Of a stretch of DNA of 64,000 bases, positions 35,033-45,143 are shown piece after piece. Origin of the DNA: Sphingopyxis sp. QXT-31 (lineage in GTDB: Bacteria > Pseudomonadota > Alphaproteobacteria > Sphingomonadales > Sphingomonadaceae); the NCBI RefSeq assembly GCF_001984035.1, contig NZ_CP019449.1:930001-994000 (forward strand), given 5' to 3'. Under the pieces are notes generated by a model, which saw only the letters and a program-made list of their open reading frames with translations, searched no databases and was not told the origin of the DNA. Both the position numbers and the translations under genes were made by a program. The stretch's first letter is position 1; every line of letters starts with the position of its first letter.

Positions 35033-35803
35033 TTAGAAGGGCATCCAGTTCTGCTTCTTGCGGAACTTCATATAGCCGACATTGGCGCCCAGCCGCGCGC
35101 CGACGCCGACGCGGATCGGGATCAGCACGACATCGCCGCGACGCAGGTACGAGGCGTTGAAGCCGCCGACGAGATAGGCAGCGCCTTCGCCCGCGGGGTA
35201 GCGCTTGTAGAGGTCTTCGCTGTCGAACAGGTTGTAGACGAGCACGAAAGTGTTGCCGGCGTTGGCGCCCGCGTCGAAGCCGATCGACGGGCCGGTCCAG
35301 TATGCGGGCTTTTCGCCTTCGACCTTGTGGAACAAGGTGCCCGAGCCGTAGCGCAGCCCGAGGACGAGCGCGCCGCCGGCCTCGCGGCCGACGATATAGG
35401 CATTGGGCTCGCCCTGCTTCTTGAGCACATCCTCGATCAGCCCGGCGAGCCCCTGCGCGCCCTTGCCGAACACGCCCTCGGCGGCGCCGATCAGATCGTC
35501 CTTCTTGTAGGTCGTGCCCGCGGGCGCGGCGTTGGTGACGGTGCCGGTATCCGATGTGACCGTCGTGTCGCCTGTGACGGTGACCTGGTCGTCGCCGGTC
35601 GCGAGGTCGCTGTCGTACGCGGTGTCGCTGCCGGTTACCGTGTCGGTGGCGGGCGGTGGCGGCGGGGCGGGGTTGTTGAGGTCGGCGTCGATAGCGGTGT
35701 TCGGATCGATCTCGGTCATCTGCGCCGCCGCAGGCAGCGCCGACAGCGCGAAGCCGAGCGACGCCGCCGCCGCCAGGACGAAGTTGGTGATCGATGAACG
35801 CAT
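35033..35803 (-). CDS. eipA: EipA-family (DUF1134) periplasmic envelope protein
   Basis: A 256-residue exported protein with a signal peptide (NFVLAAAASLGFALSALPAAAQ). A low-complexity Asp/Thr/Val-rich linker (about residues 25-95) is followed by a DUF1134 domain: YKKDDLIGAAEGVFGKGAQGLAGLIEDVLKKQGEPNAYIVGREAGGALVLGLRYGSG and GFDAGANAGNTFVLVYNLFDSEDLYKRYPAGEGAAYLVGG. EipA in Brucella forms a small beta-barrel in the periplasm and matters for envelope integrity and beta-lactam resistance. The start is set at MRSSITN; the long extension upstream is not homologous. Confidence 0.9.
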   Translation of the reverse strand: MRSSITNFVLAAAASLGFALSALPAAAQMTEIDPNTAIDADLNNPAPPPPPATDTVTGSDTAYDSDLATGDDQVTVTGDTTVTSDTGTVTNAAPAGTTYKKDDLIGAAEGVFGKGAQGLAGLIEDVLKKQGEPNAYIVGREAGGALVLGLRYGSGTLFHKVEGEKPAYWTGPSIGFDAGANAGNTFVLVYNLFDSEDLYKRYPAGEGAAYLVGGFNASYLRRGDVVLIPIRVGVGARLGANVGYMKFRKKQNWMPF

Positions 35804-36051
35804 ATTATCCCCCCAAATCTCGGGCCGTGGACGCGAAACCCGTCCGGGCACGCGTTTACCATGACTCGGATTGGCGCGCGGGCAATGAACCGGCGATGAC
35901 CCGAGTCGATTTTGCGCCAGACCGAATCGCATCGCGCGACCGGTTGACGCGGCGGCGTCGAAAAAGGGCAATGTTAGGCGTTGCGGGGCGCGAGACGGCT
36001 GGCTATAGCGACCCGCCTAGGCCAGCCTGTCGTTAGCGCGATGGACCATGC

Positions 36052-36141
36052 GGAGACGTGGGTGAGTGGCTGAAACCAACGCTTTGCTAAAGCGTCGTAC
36101 GGGGAACCGTACCGAGGGTTCGAATCCCTCCGTCTCCGCCA
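36052..36141 (+). tRNA. tRNA-Ser (GCU anticodon)
   Basis: The acceptor stem GGAGACG (36052-36058) pairs with CGTCTCC (36131-36137), discriminator G, and CCA is encoded (36139-36141). The anticodon loop is TTGCTAA, anticodon GCT, reading AGC/AGU. A long variable arm (CGTACGGGGAACCGTACG) is as expected for serine. The T-loop is GGTTCGAATCC. The 90-base length fits a class II tRNA. Confidence 0.97.
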
Positions 36142-36183
36142 CCTGGTCCTTGCGTGTCGCCCTCCACCCGCTAGACCCGGGCG

Positions 36184-36630
36184 ATGCGCTATTTCCTCGA
36201 TACCGAATTCAATGGTTTCTGCGGCGAGCTGATTTCGATCGCGCTCGTGCCGGAAGATGACGCGTTTGCGCCTTTCTATGCGGCGATCGCGATCGACCAG
36301 CCGACGGACTGGGTGCGCGTCCATGCGCTGCCGGTGCTGGGCATCGAGCCGCGGCCGCGCGACGCGGTGCGCGACCTGTTCGCGGCCTATCTGATGAACG
36401 ATCCCGCGCCCTTGCTCGTCGCCGACTGGCCCGAGGATATCGCGCTCGCGGCGCGGCTGCTGATCACCGGGCCGGGCTATATGAAGCCGGTGCGGAGCCT
36501 GCGCTTCGAACTGGTCGATCCCGATATCATCGGCCCCGGGGTGCCGAGCGCGGTGCCACACAATGCGTTGCACGACGCAGTGGCGCTCCGAGCGACGGTG
36601 CTGGCGTGGGAAGCGCGGATGGCGCGCTAG
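36184..36630 (+). CDS. Rv2179c-like 3'-5' exoribonuclease
   Basis: A 148-residue DEDDh-type nuclease of short form. Motif I is D6-T-E8 (MRYFLDTEFNGF), motif II includes D in LLVADWPEDIALAARLL, and motif III is H-N-A-L-H-D, the H-x4-D pair of DEDDh enzymes. This layout matches Rv2179c-like 3'-5' exoribonucleases. It lies 42 bases after tRNA-Ser on the same strand. Its substrate is unknown; trimming of small RNAs or tRNA ends is possible but not shown. Confidence 0.8.
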   Translation: MRYFLDTEFNGFCGELISIALVPEDDAFAPFYAAIAIDQPTDWVRVHALPVLGIEPRPRDAVRDLFAAYLMNDPAPLLVADWPEDIALAARLLITGPGYMKPVRSLRFELVDPDIIGPGVPSAVPHNALHDAVALRATVLAWEARMAR

Positions 36631-36635
36631 GGGGC

Positions 36636-37295
36636 TCAGCCCCGGCTCGGTTCGAAATGCGCGACCATGTCGAACATGTCGCCGCGAAACACCTGGCGCA
36701 CCGTGGTGACCAGCGCCTCGCCGCGCCACGTGCTGCGCTCGAGGATCAGACAGGCGGTGCCGGCGGGGACGCCGAGCGCGTCGGCCTCGTCGGGGGTTGC
36801 GCCCGCCGCGAGGATGCGGTGGCGCGCCGACGTCCAGGGGATATGCGCGAGCAGCCAGGTTCCGGGCGCGACGTCTGTGAAGCTTTCGACCGCGGCGTCG
36901 GGGACGGTCGCGACGGTGATCGCGCGGGTTTCGAAGGCGAGGGGGGTGCCGTTTTCGAAATGGAGCCCCTCGACGTGCAGTTCCGGTCCAGCCTGCCGAC
37001 GTTCGCGGCATTGCCAGCGATAGGCGTGGCCGCGCGCGGCGATCAGCTGTTCGAGGTCGGGCACCTCGAGCACCGCCGAATGGACATGCTGGTCGGCGAC
37101 GAACGACCCCGCCTTGCGCCGACGTTCGATCAGTCCGGCGCGGTGCAGCGCCGCCATTGCCTTGCTGACCGTCGCGCGCGAACAGCCGTGGTATGCGGCG
37201 AGCTCATGCTCGGACGGCAGGCGGTCGCCGGGGCGCAGCGCGCCGCTGCGGATATCGCCCTCGATCGCGGCGCGGATGCGCGCGTCGAAACTCAT
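36636..37295 (-). CDS. hutC: Histidine utilization repressor (GntR family)
   Basis: A 219-residue GntR/HutC protein. The winged-helix is at the N-terminus (RIRAAIEGDIRSGALRPGDRLPSEHELAAYHGCSRATVSKAMAALHRAGLIERRRKAGSFV). The C-terminal UTRA domain should bind urocanate, the usual inducer. It overlaps hutF by four bases (ATGA) and shares its promoter region with the divergent hutI operon, where a perfect 20-base palindrome lies. Confidence 0.94.
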   Translation of the reverse strand: MSFDARIRAAIEGDIRSGALRPGDRLPSEHELAAYHGCSRATVSKAMAALHRAGLIERRRKAGSFVADQHVHSAVLEVPDLEQLIAARGHAYRWQCRERRQAGPELHVEGLHFENGTPLAFETRAITVATVPDAAVESFTDVAPGTWLLAHIPWTSARHRILAAGATPDEADALGVPAGTACLILERSTWRGEALVTTVRQVFRGDMFDMVAHFEPSRG

Positions 37296-38641
37296 GCGAG
37301 CAGCGCTTCGACCACCGTGCAGTATCGCGCGGCGACCACATCGCGCGCGATATGGCGCCCGCCCGCGACCCACTCGCGCCCAGCGCGCCACACGCCGTCG
37401 ATGACGGGCGTGCGCGCCGCGAAGATCCAGCGGTCGAGGATCGTGCGCTGGTCGGCGCCGGCGAAGATCGGATCGTCCGCCGCGAGCGTGAAGAAGTCAG
37501 CGGGCTGGCCGACCGCGATGCCGGTCCCCGCGTGCGTCGCCCGTGCGCCGCCCGCGAGCGCCTCGCGGAACAGCCGCTCGCCGATCGAGGGTGTCGTCTC
37601 GCTGCCGAGCATGGCGCGGCGGCAGTCGCGGAGGCGCTGGCTATATTCCAGCGCGCGCAGCTCGCCCGCGGCGTCGATCAGGATGTTCGAGTCGGTCCCG
37701 ATACCGATCGCTCCGCCCGCCGCGAGATAGCGGTCCGCGGGAAAGATGCCGTCGCCGAGATTCGCCTCGGTCACCGGGCACAGCCCCGCGACCGCGCCGC
37801 TCGCGGCAAGGCGGTCGCATTCGTCGTCGGTCAGATGCGTCGCGTGGACGAGGCACCAGCGCGCGTCGATATCGGCGTTGTTGAGCAGCCATTCGACGGG
37901 GCGCTGCCCACTCCACGCGAGCGAGGCTTCGACCTCGCGCATCTGCTCGGCGGCGTGGATGTGAATCGGGCCGCCCTCGGCGAGCGGCAGGATCGCGGCG
38001 AGTTCCTCCGCGGTCACCGCGCGCAGCGAATGCGGCGCGATGCCGAAAGCGGCGTCGGCGGGCAACTTCGTCCGGCTCACCTCGACGAGCGTCGCGAAGC
38101 CATCGACGTCCGAGAGGAAGCGGCGCTGGCCCGACGCGGGCGGCGCACCGCCGAAATCGCCATGCGCGTAGAAGACGGGGAGGAGGGTGAGGCCGATGCC
38201 GCTTTCGTTGGCGGCGGCGATGACCGCGCCCGCCATCTCGGCGGGATCGGCGTAACGGCGCCCGTCAGCGTCGTTGTGGAGATAATGGAATTCGGCGACG
38301 CGGGTGAAGCCGCTCTCCATCATCTCGACGAAGGCGAGCGCGTTGATCGCGGCGATGTCCTCGGGCGTCAGCCGGTCGAGGAAGCGGTACATGATCTCGC
38401 GCCAGCTCCAGAAATCATCGTCAGGCCGCCCGCGCGTTTCGGACAGGCCTGCCATGCCGCGCTGGAAGCCATGGCAGTGGAGATTGGCGAGGCCGGGGAG
38501 GGCGATGGCGTGGCGCCCGTCGTCGGGCCGCGGTGTGGCGCCGGTCTCGACTGCGGAAATCCGCCCGGTATCGAGCGTCACGCGGACGCTGTCGGCCCAG
38601 CCTTCGGGAAGGAGTGCCCGCTCGAACCAGAGTGTCGTCAT
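37292..38641 (-). CDS. hutF: Formimidoylglutamate deiminase
   Basis: A 449-residue amidohydrolase with the metal-binding HCHGFQRG (NLHCHGF), then [28 protein letters not shown] and GIGTDSNI. It turns N-formimino-L-glutamate into N-formyl-L-glutamate and ammonia. Its presence with HutG shows that histidine is degraded through N-formylglutamate and not directly through HutE. It overlaps hutC by four bases and is divergent from hutI. Confidence 0.95.
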   Translation of the reverse strand: MTTLWFERALLPEGWADSVRVTLDTGRISAVETGATPRPDDGRHAIALPGLANLHCHGFQRGMAGLSETRGRPDDDFWSWREIMYRFLDRLTPEDIAAINALAFVEMMESGFTRVAEFHYLHNDADGRRYADPAEMAGAVIAAANESGIGLTLLPVFYAHGDFGGAPPASGQRRFLSDVDGFATLVEVSRTKLPADAAFGIAPHSLRAVTAEELAAILPLAEGGPIHIHAAEQMREVEASLAWSGQRPVEWLLNNADIDARWCLVHATHLTDDECDRLAASGAVAGLCPVTEANLGDGIFPADRYLAAGGAIGIGTDSNILIDAAGELRALEYSQRLRDCRRAMLGSETTPSIGERLFREALAGGARATHAGTGIAVGQPADFFTLAADDPIFAGADQRTILDRWIFAARTPVIDGVWRAGREWVAGGRHIARDVVAARYCTVVEALLA

Positions 38642-38663
38642 GCCTCGCTCCTCGTCTGTCCGA

Positions 38664-38683
38664 TATTATGTCTAGACATAATA
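38664..38683. promoter_or_regulatory. HutC operator (perfect 20-base palindrome)
   Basis: TATTATGTCTAGACATAATA is a perfect palindrome centred in TGTCTAGACA, in the 65-base gap between the hutF and hutI start codons. It is the only such site seen here and can control both directions. TGTCTAGACA and TGTATATACA-type cores are known targets of HutC-type regulators. Confidence 0.8.
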
Positions 38684-38706
38684 ATCCAAGCTGGCAAGTT
38701 GGCGCC

Positions 38707-39894
38707 ATGGATCGACTCTGGACAAATGCGCGACTCGCGACGCTGACCGGCGACGGGCTGGGGCTGGTCGAGCAGGGTGCGATCAGCGTCCGCGATGGAC
38801 GGATCGCGTGGGTTGGACCCGCTGCCGAAGCGCCCGCCGCTACCGAAACCATCGATTGCGAGGGCCGGCTGCTCACCCCCGGGCTGATCGATTGCCATAC
38901 CCACCTCGTCCATGGCGGCAGCCGCGCCAACGAATGGGCGATGCGGCTCGAAGGCGCGACCTATGAAGAGATTGCGCGGGCGGGCGGCGGCATCGTCTCG
39001 ACGATGCGCGCGACGCGCGAAATGGACGAGGCCGCGCTGGTCACCAGCGCCTTGCCGCGGCTCGACGCGCTGATCTCCGAGGGCGTCACGACGGTCGAGA
39101 TCAAGTCCGGTTATGGCCTGACCATGGACGATGAGATCAAGATGCTGCGCGCCGCGCGGACGCTTGGGCAGGCGCGCGCGGTGCGCGTCGCCACCACCTT
39201 GCTCGCCGCGCATGCCGTTCCGCCCGAATATAAGGGCGATGCCGACGCCTATGTCGATTTGGTCTGCGAGCAGATCATCCCCGCCGCGGGGGGGCTAGCC
39301 GACGCGGTCGACGGCTTCTGCGAGGGCATCGGCTTTTCGCCGGAGCAGATCGCGCGCGTCTTCGATGCCGCCAAGGTCGCCGGCCTGCCGGTCAAGCTCC
39401 ACGCCGAGCAATTGTCGCACCTTGCGGGGGCAAGCCTCGCCGCCTCCTACGAGGCGCTGTCGGCCGATCATCTCGAACATATCGACGAGGCGGACATTGC
39501 CGCCATGGCCGAGGCGGGGACCGTCGCGGTGCTGTTGCCCGGCGCTTTCTACTTCATGCGCGAGACGAAAAAGCCGCCGGTTGCGGCGCTGCGCGACGCG
39601 GGCGTGCCGATGGCGCTCGCGACCGACTGCAACCCCGGCACCTCGCCGACGACCTCGCTGCTGCTGATGCTTAATATGGGCGCGACCTTGTTCGGGCTGT
39701 CGGTCATCGAATGTTTGCGCGCGGTCACCATCAATGCTGCCCGCGCGCTCGGCCTGCAGGGCGAGATCGGAACGCTCGAACCCGGCAAAGCGTCCGACTT
39801 CGCGATCTGGAACACGAGCGAGCCCGCCGAGCTTGTCTACCGCATCGGCTTCAATCCGCTTCATACGCGCATCAAGGACGGAACATGCACCTGA
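38707..39894 (+). CDS. hutI: Imidazolonepropionase
   Basis: A 395-residue amidohydrolase. Metal site [16 protein letters not shown], the substrate-binding [22 protein letters not shown], and [13 protein letters not shown] are visible, with [29 protein letters not shown] catalytic loop (ATDCNPG). It opens imidazolone propionate to formiminoglutamate. It is the first gene of hutI-hutH-hutG-hutU and overlaps hutH by ten bases. The start codon follows the divergent operator by 24 bases. Confidence 0.96.
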   Translation: MDRLWTNARLATLTGDGLGLVEQGAISVRDGRIAWVGPAAEAPAATETIDCEGRLLTPGLIDCHTHLVHGGSRANEWAMRLEGATYEEIARAGGGIVSTMRATREMDEAALVTSALPRLDALISEGVTTVEIKSGYGLTMDDEIKMLRAARTLGQARAVRVATTLLAAHAVPPEYKGDADAYVDLVCEQIIPAAGGLADAVDGFCEGIGFSPEQIARVFDAAKVAGLPVKLHAEQLSHLAGASLAASYEALSADHLEHIDEADIAAMAEAGTVAVLLPGAFYFMRETKKPPVAALRDAGVPMALATDCNPGTSPTTSLLLMLNMGATLFGLSVIECLRAVTINAARALGLQGEIGTLEPGKASDFAIWNTSEPAELVYRIGFNPLHTRIKDGTCT

Positions 39895-41405
39895 CCCCCG
39901 GATCGATCAGCCTCGCCGACTGGCGCGAGATCTATACCGGCGCGCCGGTGCGGCTGGTGCCCGAGTGCCGTGCGGTCATCGCCGAGAGCGCCGCTGCCGT
40001 CGAGCGTATCCTCGCGCGCGGCGAGGCGGCCTATGGGATCAACACGGGCTTCGGTAAATTGGCGACTGTGCGGATCGAGGCCGACGACCTCGAAACGCTC
40101 CAGCGCAATATCGTGCTCAGCCATGCCGCGGGCGTCGGCGCGCCGATGCCCGAGCGGATCGCGCGGCTGATGATGGCGCTCAAGCTCGCGAGCCTCGCGC
40201 GCGGCGCTTCGGGCGTGTGCCCGGCGACGATCGAACTGCTCGAGGCGATGATCGACCGCCATCTGATCCCGGTGATCCCCGCGCAGGGTTCGGTCGGCGC
40301 CTCGGGCGACCTCGCGCCGCTGTCGCATATGGCGGCGGCGATGATCGGCGAGGGCGAGATTTTCGTCGACGGCGCGCGCGTGCCCGCGGCGATCGCGCTC
40401 GCCGATGCCGGGCTCGAACCGTTGATCCTAGGCCCCAAGGAAGGGCTCGCGCTGCTCAACGGCACGCAATTTTCGACCGCCTACGCGCTCGCCGGGCTGT
40501 TCGAGGCCGAGCGGCTTCACGGCAGTGCGCTCGTCACCGGCATCCTGTCGACCGAGGCTGCCAAGGGGTCGGACACGCCCTTCGACCCGCGCATCCACGC
40601 GCTGCGCGGACATAGGGGGCAGATCGAGACCGCCGCGGCGCTCGCCGCGCTCATGGAGGGCTCCGAAATCCGCGCCAGCCACATCATGGGCGATGTGCGC
40701 GTGCAGGACCCTTATTGCCTGCGCTGCCAGCCGCAGGTGATGGGCGCGGTGCTCGACCTGCTGCGGCAGGCGGCGGCGACCTTGCTCATCGAGGCCAATG
40801 GCGTCTCGGACAATCCCTTGATCTTCCCCGACACCGACGAAGCGCTGTCGGGCGGCAATTTCCATGCCGAACCCGTCGCCTTCGCCGCCGACATGATCGC
40901 GATGGCCTTGTGCGAGATCGGCAGCCTGTCCGAACGCCGCACCGCGATGCTCGTCGACCCGGCACTGTCGGGCCTGCCCGCCTTCCTTGTCGCCAAGCCG
41001 GGGCTTAACTCGGGCTTCATGATCCCGCAGGTGACCGCCGCCGCTTTGGTCTCGGAGAACAAGCAGCGCGCCTATCCCGCGAGCGTCGATTCGATCCCGA
41101 CATCGGCGAACCAGGAGGATCATGTGTCGATGGCGGCGCACGGCGCGCGGCGGCTCATCGAGATGGCGGCGAATGTCGATGCGATCCTTGGCATAGAATT
41201 GCTCGCGGCGGGGCAGGGATGCGATTTCCATGACGGGCTCAAGTCGAGCGCGGTGATCGAACGCGTGCGCGGCCTGCTGCGCGCGTCCGTGCCGACGCTC
41301 GAAGTGGATCGCCATATGGCGCCCGATATCGCCGCGGCGCAGGCGATGGTAAGCAGCGGCCAACTCGTCGATCTCGTCGACGAGCTACCGGGGCTCGCGG
41401 CATGA
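39885..41405 (+). CDS. hutH: Histidine ammonia-lyase
   Basis: A 506-residue aromatic ammonia-lyase with the A139-S140-G141 triad ([14 protein letters not shown]) that forms the MIO cofactor. Other signatures are YGINTGFG near residue 50 and the C-terminal [14 protein letters not shown]. It deaminates histidine to urocanate, the first step of the pathway. The ATG at 39885 lies inside the end of hutI. It overlaps hutG by four bases. Confidence 0.97.
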   Translation: MHLTPGSISLADWREIYTGAPVRLVPECRAVIAESAAAVERILARGEAAYGINTGFGKLATVRIEADDLETLQRNIVLSHAAGVGAPMPERIARLMMALKLASLARGASGVCPATIELLEAMIDRHLIPVIPAQGSVGASGDLAPLSHMAAAMIGEGEIFVDGARVPAAIALADAGLEPLILGPKEGLALLNGTQFSTAYALAGLFEAERLHGSALVTGILSTEAAKGSDTPFDPRIHALRGHRGQIETAAALAALMEGSEIRASHIMGDVRVQDPYCLRCQPQVMGAVLDLLRQAAATLLIEANGVSDNPLIFPDTDEALSGGNFHAEPVAFAADMIAMALCEIGSLSERRTAMLVDPALSGLPAFLVAKPGLNSGFMIPQVTAAALVSENKQRAYPASVDSIPTSANQEDHVSMAAHGARRLIEMAANVDAILGIELLAAGQGCDFHDGLKSSAVIERVRGLLRASVPTLEVDRHMAPDIAAAQAMVSSGQLVDLVDELPGLAA

Positions 41406-42190
41406 GTTGGCTCCACGTCGAGCGCGCCGATACGCCGCTGATCCTCGCTTTCCCGCACGGCGGCACCGAGATACCCGAGGAATATCTTCCGGCCTTCCGC
41501 TCGCGCGACCTCGCGCTGCTCGACACCGACTGGCACATCCGCCGCCTCTACGACGGGCTGGTCGATGCGACCTTCGTGTGGACCGACATTTCGCGCAGCG
41601 TCGTCGACTGCAACCGCGACCCGTCGGGCGTCTCGCTCTATCCCGGGCAGGCGACGACCGGGCTCTGCCCCACCGAAACCTTCGACGGTGTGCCGCTCTA
41701 CAACGAGGGCACCGCGCCCGATGTCGAAGCGCGCCGCCTCGCATACCACCAGCCCTATCACGCCGCGCTCGCCAACGAGATCGAGCGGCTGCGCGCGCGC
41801 CATTCGCGCGTCGTCCTCTACGACTGCCACTCGATCCGCGGCGTCGTGCCGCGCCTGTTCGACGGCGAATTGCCCGAGCTGAACGTCGGCACCGACAACG
41901 GCACGACCTGCGATATCGCATTGAGCGACGCGGTGATCGCCGAATGCGGGCCGCGCTGGTCGGTGCTCAACGGGCGCTTTCGTGGCGGCTGGACAACGCG
42001 CCACTATGGCCAGCCCGAGAGCGGCGTGCACGCGATCCAGATGGAAACCGCGATGCGCGCCTATCTCGACGAAAGCCCGCTTGCCGAGGGCCGTGCTCCC
42101 GCGTGGGACGACGGCCGCGCCGCCGGGCTGCGCACCGACCTCGCCCGCATCCTCGCCGCGGTGCTCGATTTTGCGAAAGGACGCCCATGA
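41402..42190 (+). CDS. hutG: N-formylglutamate deformylase
   Basis: A 262-residue N-formylglutamate amidohydrolase. It has [16 protein letters not shown] with a metal-binding His, [24 protein letters not shown] and [33 protein letters not shown]. It cleaves N-formylglutamate to formate and glutamate, the last step. It overlaps both neighbours by four bases. A family relative is encoded at 53.5 kb. Confidence 0.95.
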   Translation: MSWLHVERADTPLILAFPHGGTEIPEEYLPAFRSRDLALLDTDWHIRRLYDGLVDATFVWTDISRSVVDCNRDPSGVSLYPGQATTGLCPTETFDGVPLYNEGTAPDVEARRLAYHQPYHAALANEIERLRARHSRVVLYDCHSIRGVVPRLFDGELPELNVGTDNGTTCDIALSDAVIAECGPRWSVLNGRFRGGWTTRHYGQPESGVHAIQMETAMRAYLDESPLAEGRAPAWDDGRAAGLRTDLARILAAVLDFAKGRP

Positions 42191-43839
42191 CCCGTCTCGA
42201 CAACAGCCGCCACATCCGCGCCGCGACCGGAACCGAGCTCTCGGCCAAGAGCTGGCTGACCGAAGCGCCACTGCGCATGCTGATGAACAATCTCGACGCG
42301 CGCGTCGCGGAGGCGCCGCAGGAACTGGTGGTCTATGGCGGCATCGGCCGCGCCGCGCGCGACTGGGAAAGCTATGACCGCATCGTCGAGACGCTGAAGC
42401 GGCTCGAGGGCGACGAGACCTTGTTGATCCAGTCGGGCAAGCCGGTCGGCGTGTTCAAAACGCACGCCGATGCGCCGCGCGTGCTCCTCGCCAATTCGAA
42501 CCTCGTGCCCAAATGGGCCGATTGGGAACATTTCCACGAGCTCGATAAGGCCGGGCTGATGATGTACGGCCAGATGACCGCGGGCAGCTGGATCTATATC
42601 GGCAGCCAGGGGATCGTGCAGGGCACTTACGAAACCTTCGTCGAGGCGGGGCGCCAGCATTATGGCGGCGACCTGTCGGGCAGATGGATCCTCACCGCGG
42701 GCCTCGGCGGGATGGGCGGTGCGCAGACGCTCGCCGCGACGATGGCCGGCGCCTCGTGCTTGGCGGTCGAATGCCAGCCGAGCCGGATCGAGATGCGGCT
42801 CGAAACCGGCTATGTCGATCGCATGACGACCAGCCTCGACGAGGCGCTCGAGATTGTGACGACGTCGAAGACCCCCATTTCGGTCGGCCTGCTCGGCAAC
42901 GCCGCCGACGTCTATCCCGAACTGGTGCGCCGCGGCGTGCGCCCCGACCTAGTTACCGACCAGACCTCGGCGCACGATCCGGTCAACGGCTATCTGCCGC
43001 AGGGCTGGAGCCTCGACGAGTGGTTTTCGAAGCGCGAGAGCGACCCCGCCGCGGTTGCTGCGGCGGCCAAGGCGTCGATGGCGGTGCACGTCCGCGCGAT
43101 GCTCGATTTCAAGGCCGCGGGGCTGCCCGTGGTTGATTATGGCAACAACATCCGCCAGGTCGCCTTCGACGAGGGCGTGACCGACGCCTTCGACTTCCCG
43201 GGCTTCGTCCCTGCTTATGTTCGTCCGCTCTTCTGCCGCGGCGTGGGGCCGTTCCGCTGGGCTGCGCTGTCGGGCGATCCCGAGGACATTTACAAGACCG
43301 ATGCCAAGGTGAAGGAGTTGCTGCCCGACAATGCGCATCTCCACAACTGGCTCGACATGGCGCGCGAGCGCATCCATTTCCAGGGCCTGCCCGCGCGCAT
43401 CTGCTGGGTCGGGCTCGGCGACCGCCACCGCCTGGGCCTCGCGTTTAACGAAATGGTCGCATCCGGCGAACTCAAGGCACCGGTGGTGATCGGCCGCGAT
43501 CATCTCGATTCGGGCTCGGTCGCCTCGCCCAACCGCGAGACCGAGGCGATGAAGGACGGCACCGATGCCGTGTCCGACTGGCCTTTGCTCAACGCGCTGC
43601 TCAACACCGCCTCGGGTGCGACCTGGGTGTCGCTGCACCATGGCGGCGGGGTCGGCATGGGCTATTCGCAGCACAGCGGCATGGTAATCGTCGCCGACGG
43701 TACGGCCGAGGCGGCGAAGCGGCTCGAACGCGTGTTGTGGAACGATCCCGGCACCGGGGTGATGCGCCACGCCGATGCCGGCTACGACATCGCGATCGAC
43801 TGCGCCCGCGAAAAGGGGCTCGACCTGCCGAGCCTCTAG
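42187..43839 (+). CDS. hutU: Urocanate hydratase
   Basis: A 550-residue urocanase. It shows the family opening ([29 protein letters not shown]), the NAD-binding stretch [24 protein letters not shown], the [10 protein letters not shown] segment and the [31 protein letters not shown] cluster with the active-site Cys. It hydrates urocanate to imidazolone propionate using tightly bound NAD. It is the last hut gene, overlapping hutG by four bases. Confidence 0.97.
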   Translation: MTRLDNSRHIRAATGTELSAKSWLTEAPLRMLMNNLDARVAEAPQELVVYGGIGRAARDWESYDRIVETLKRLEGDETLLIQSGKPVGVFKTHADAPRVLLANSNLVPKWADWEHFHELDKAGLMMYGQMTAGSWIYIGSQGIVQGTYETFVEAGRQHYGGDLSGRWILTAGLGGMGGAQTLAATMAGASCLAVECQPSRIEMRLETGYVDRMTTSLDEALEIVTTSKTPISVGLLGNAADVYPELVRRGVRPDLVTDQTSAHDPVNGYLPQGWSLDEWFSKRESDPAAVAAAAKASMAVHVRAMLDFKAAGLPVVDYGNNIRQVAFDEGVTDAFDFPGFVPAYVRPLFCRGVGPFRWAALSGDPEDIYKTDAKVKELLPDNAHLHNWLDMARERIHFQGLPARICWVGLGDRHRLGLAFNEMVASGELKAPVVIGRDHLDSGSVASPNRETEAMKDGTDAVSDWPLLNALLNTASGATWVSLHHGGGVGMGYSQHSGMVIVADGTAEAAKRLERVLWNDPGTGVMRHADAGYDIAIDCAREKGLDLPSL

Positions 43840-43886
43840 AAGGCGCTTGCCGCAAAATGGCTGAAAAGAGGGATTAGTTGTTGTAA

Positions 43887-43905
43887 TTGCGAATCACTCT
43901 CGATA
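43887..43905 (+). promoter_or_regulatory. Fur-like box upstream of the PepSY gene
   Basis: TTGCGAATCACTCTCGATA at 43887-43905, about 33 bases before the PepSY ATG. Its reverse complement shares 14 of 18 positions with the box at 50188 in front of the siderophore receptor and fits the GAATnATTC core of sphingomonad Fur sites. Confidence 0.55.
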
Positions 43906-43938
43906 GTGGCGGCGCAACGCCATCATCAGAACGAATTC

Positions 43939-44586
43939 ATGCACGCTCCCACCAAGTCCCGTCCGGCCCCGACCAGGAAGAGCCGCAAGGCCTTCTGGCT
44001 CAAGCAGCTTCATATGTGGCACTGGATGAGCTCGGCGGTCAGCCTGATCGGGCTGATACTGTTCGCAGTGACGGGTTTCACGCTCAATCACGCCGCCGAC
44101 ATCGAGGGTTCGCCGGTCGTCACCGAAAAGACGGCGCAAATCCCGTCGGCGCTACTCGCGCAGCTGACCAGGGCAGAACCTGCCGACGCCAAGGGACCGC
44201 TCCCCAGACCCGTCGCCGACTGGGTCGAGGCGAATTTCCCGGTCAAGGCCGGCGGCGAGGCCGAATGGGCGTCCGAAAATGTCTATCTGCCCGCGCCGCG
44301 CCCCGGCGGCGACGCGTGGGTCGATATCGACCGCGCGACGGGCGACGTGACCGGCGAAGTCACCGACCGCGGCTGGATCTCCTATCTCAACGATCTCCAC
44401 AAGGGCCGCAATTCGGGCGGCGAGTGGAGCCTGTTCATCGACATCTTCTCCTTCGCCTGCCTCGTCTTCGGGATCACCGGGCTGTTCCTGCTGTGGCTCC
44501 ACGCCGCGAAGCGCAAGAGCACTTGGCCGCTCGTCGGTGCCGGGCTCGCGATCCCCGCCGCCATCGCCATTGTCTTCATTCATTAG
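43939..44586 (+). CDS. PepSY-associated transmembrane protein
   Basis: A 215-residue inner membrane protein with about three spans and a periplasmic PepSY-like loop. The N-terminal WLKQLHMWHWMSSAVSLIGLILFAVTGFTLNHA and the C-terminal LNDLHKGRNSGGEWSLFIDIFSFACLVFGITGLFLLWLHAAKR contain the His pairs typical of heme-binding PepSY-TM reductases. The ATG at 43939 is preferred; the upstream GTG at 43906 would extend the frame over the Fur-like box. It leads a four-gene + strand cluster with DUF2271, DUF4198 and ApbE proteins. It probably passes electrons across the inner membrane, for iron reduction or flavin loading. Confidence 0.82.
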   Translation: MHAPTKSRPAPTRKSRKAFWLKQLHMWHWMSSAVSLIGLILFAVTGFTLNHAADIEGSPVVTEKTAQIPSALLAQLTRAEPADAKGPLPRPVADWVEANFPVKAGGEAEWASENVYLPAPRPGGDAWVDIDRATGDVTGEVTDRGWISYLNDLHKGRNSGGEWSLFIDIFSFACLVFGITGLFLLWLHAAKRKSTWPLVGAGLAIPAAIAIVFIH

Positions 44587-44596
44587 GAGTATGACC

Positions 44597-45121
44597 ATGC
44601 AGCCTTCTCCCCGCGCGCTCGTCATCGGCGGATCGCTCAGCGCGGCGCTTGCCGTTCCCGTGCTTGCCGCCGCGCCGTCGACGATGGACGTCACGGTCAA
44701 CATCCCGCGGCTGAAGGTCGCCGAATATCACAAGCCTTATGTGGCTTTCTGGGTCGAGAAGGCGGGCGCCAAGGCCAAGACCGTCGCGGTCTGGTACGAC
44801 CATGACATGAAGGCCAATGAGGGCACCAAATGGCTGCGCGACGTGCGCCAGTGGTGGCGCGTCTCGGGCCGTTCGATGACCTTCCCCGCCAACGGCATCA
44901 CTGGCGCCACCCGCGCGCCGGGCGCGCACAAGATCAGCTTCACCCGCGCGCAGCTCGGCGCGATGGCGGCGGGCGAATATGTGCTGGTGGTCGAAGCCGC
45001 GCGCGAAGTCGGCGGGCGCGAGATGCTGCGCATCCCCTTCACCTGGCCGGGAAAGGCCGGCGCCGGCGGCAAGGCCGCGGGCAAGGCCGAGCTCGGCGCC
45101 GTTTCCATTTCTTTCCGTTGA
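44597..45121 (+). CDS. DUF2271 periplasmic protein, likely flavinylated
   Basis: A 174-residue exported protein with signal peptide RALVIGGSLSAALAVPVLAA. The mature DUF2271 domain is beta-rich (TMDVTVNIPRLKVAEYHKPYVAFWVEKA, WLRDVRQWWRVSGRSMTFP). Residues 99-105, N-G-I-T-G-A-T, match the [D/N]-x-x-[S/T]-G-A-[T/S] attachment motif used by ApbE flavin transferases, so T105 may carry covalent FMN. The start at 44597 is preferred because GGAG lies seven bases upstream, whereas the ATG at 44591 lies one base after it. ApbE is encoded two genes downstream. Confidence 0.82.
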   Translation: MQPSPRALVIGGSLSAALAVPVLAAAPSTMDVTVNIPRLKVAEYHKPYVAFWVEKAGAKAKTVAVWYDHDMKANEGTKWLRDVRQWWRVSGRSMTFPANGITGATRAPGAHKISFTRAQLGAMAAGEYVLVVEAAREVGGREMLRIPFTWPGKAGAGGKAAGKAELGAVSISFR

Positions 45122-45143
45122 TCGATCAGAAGAGGGCAGGACG

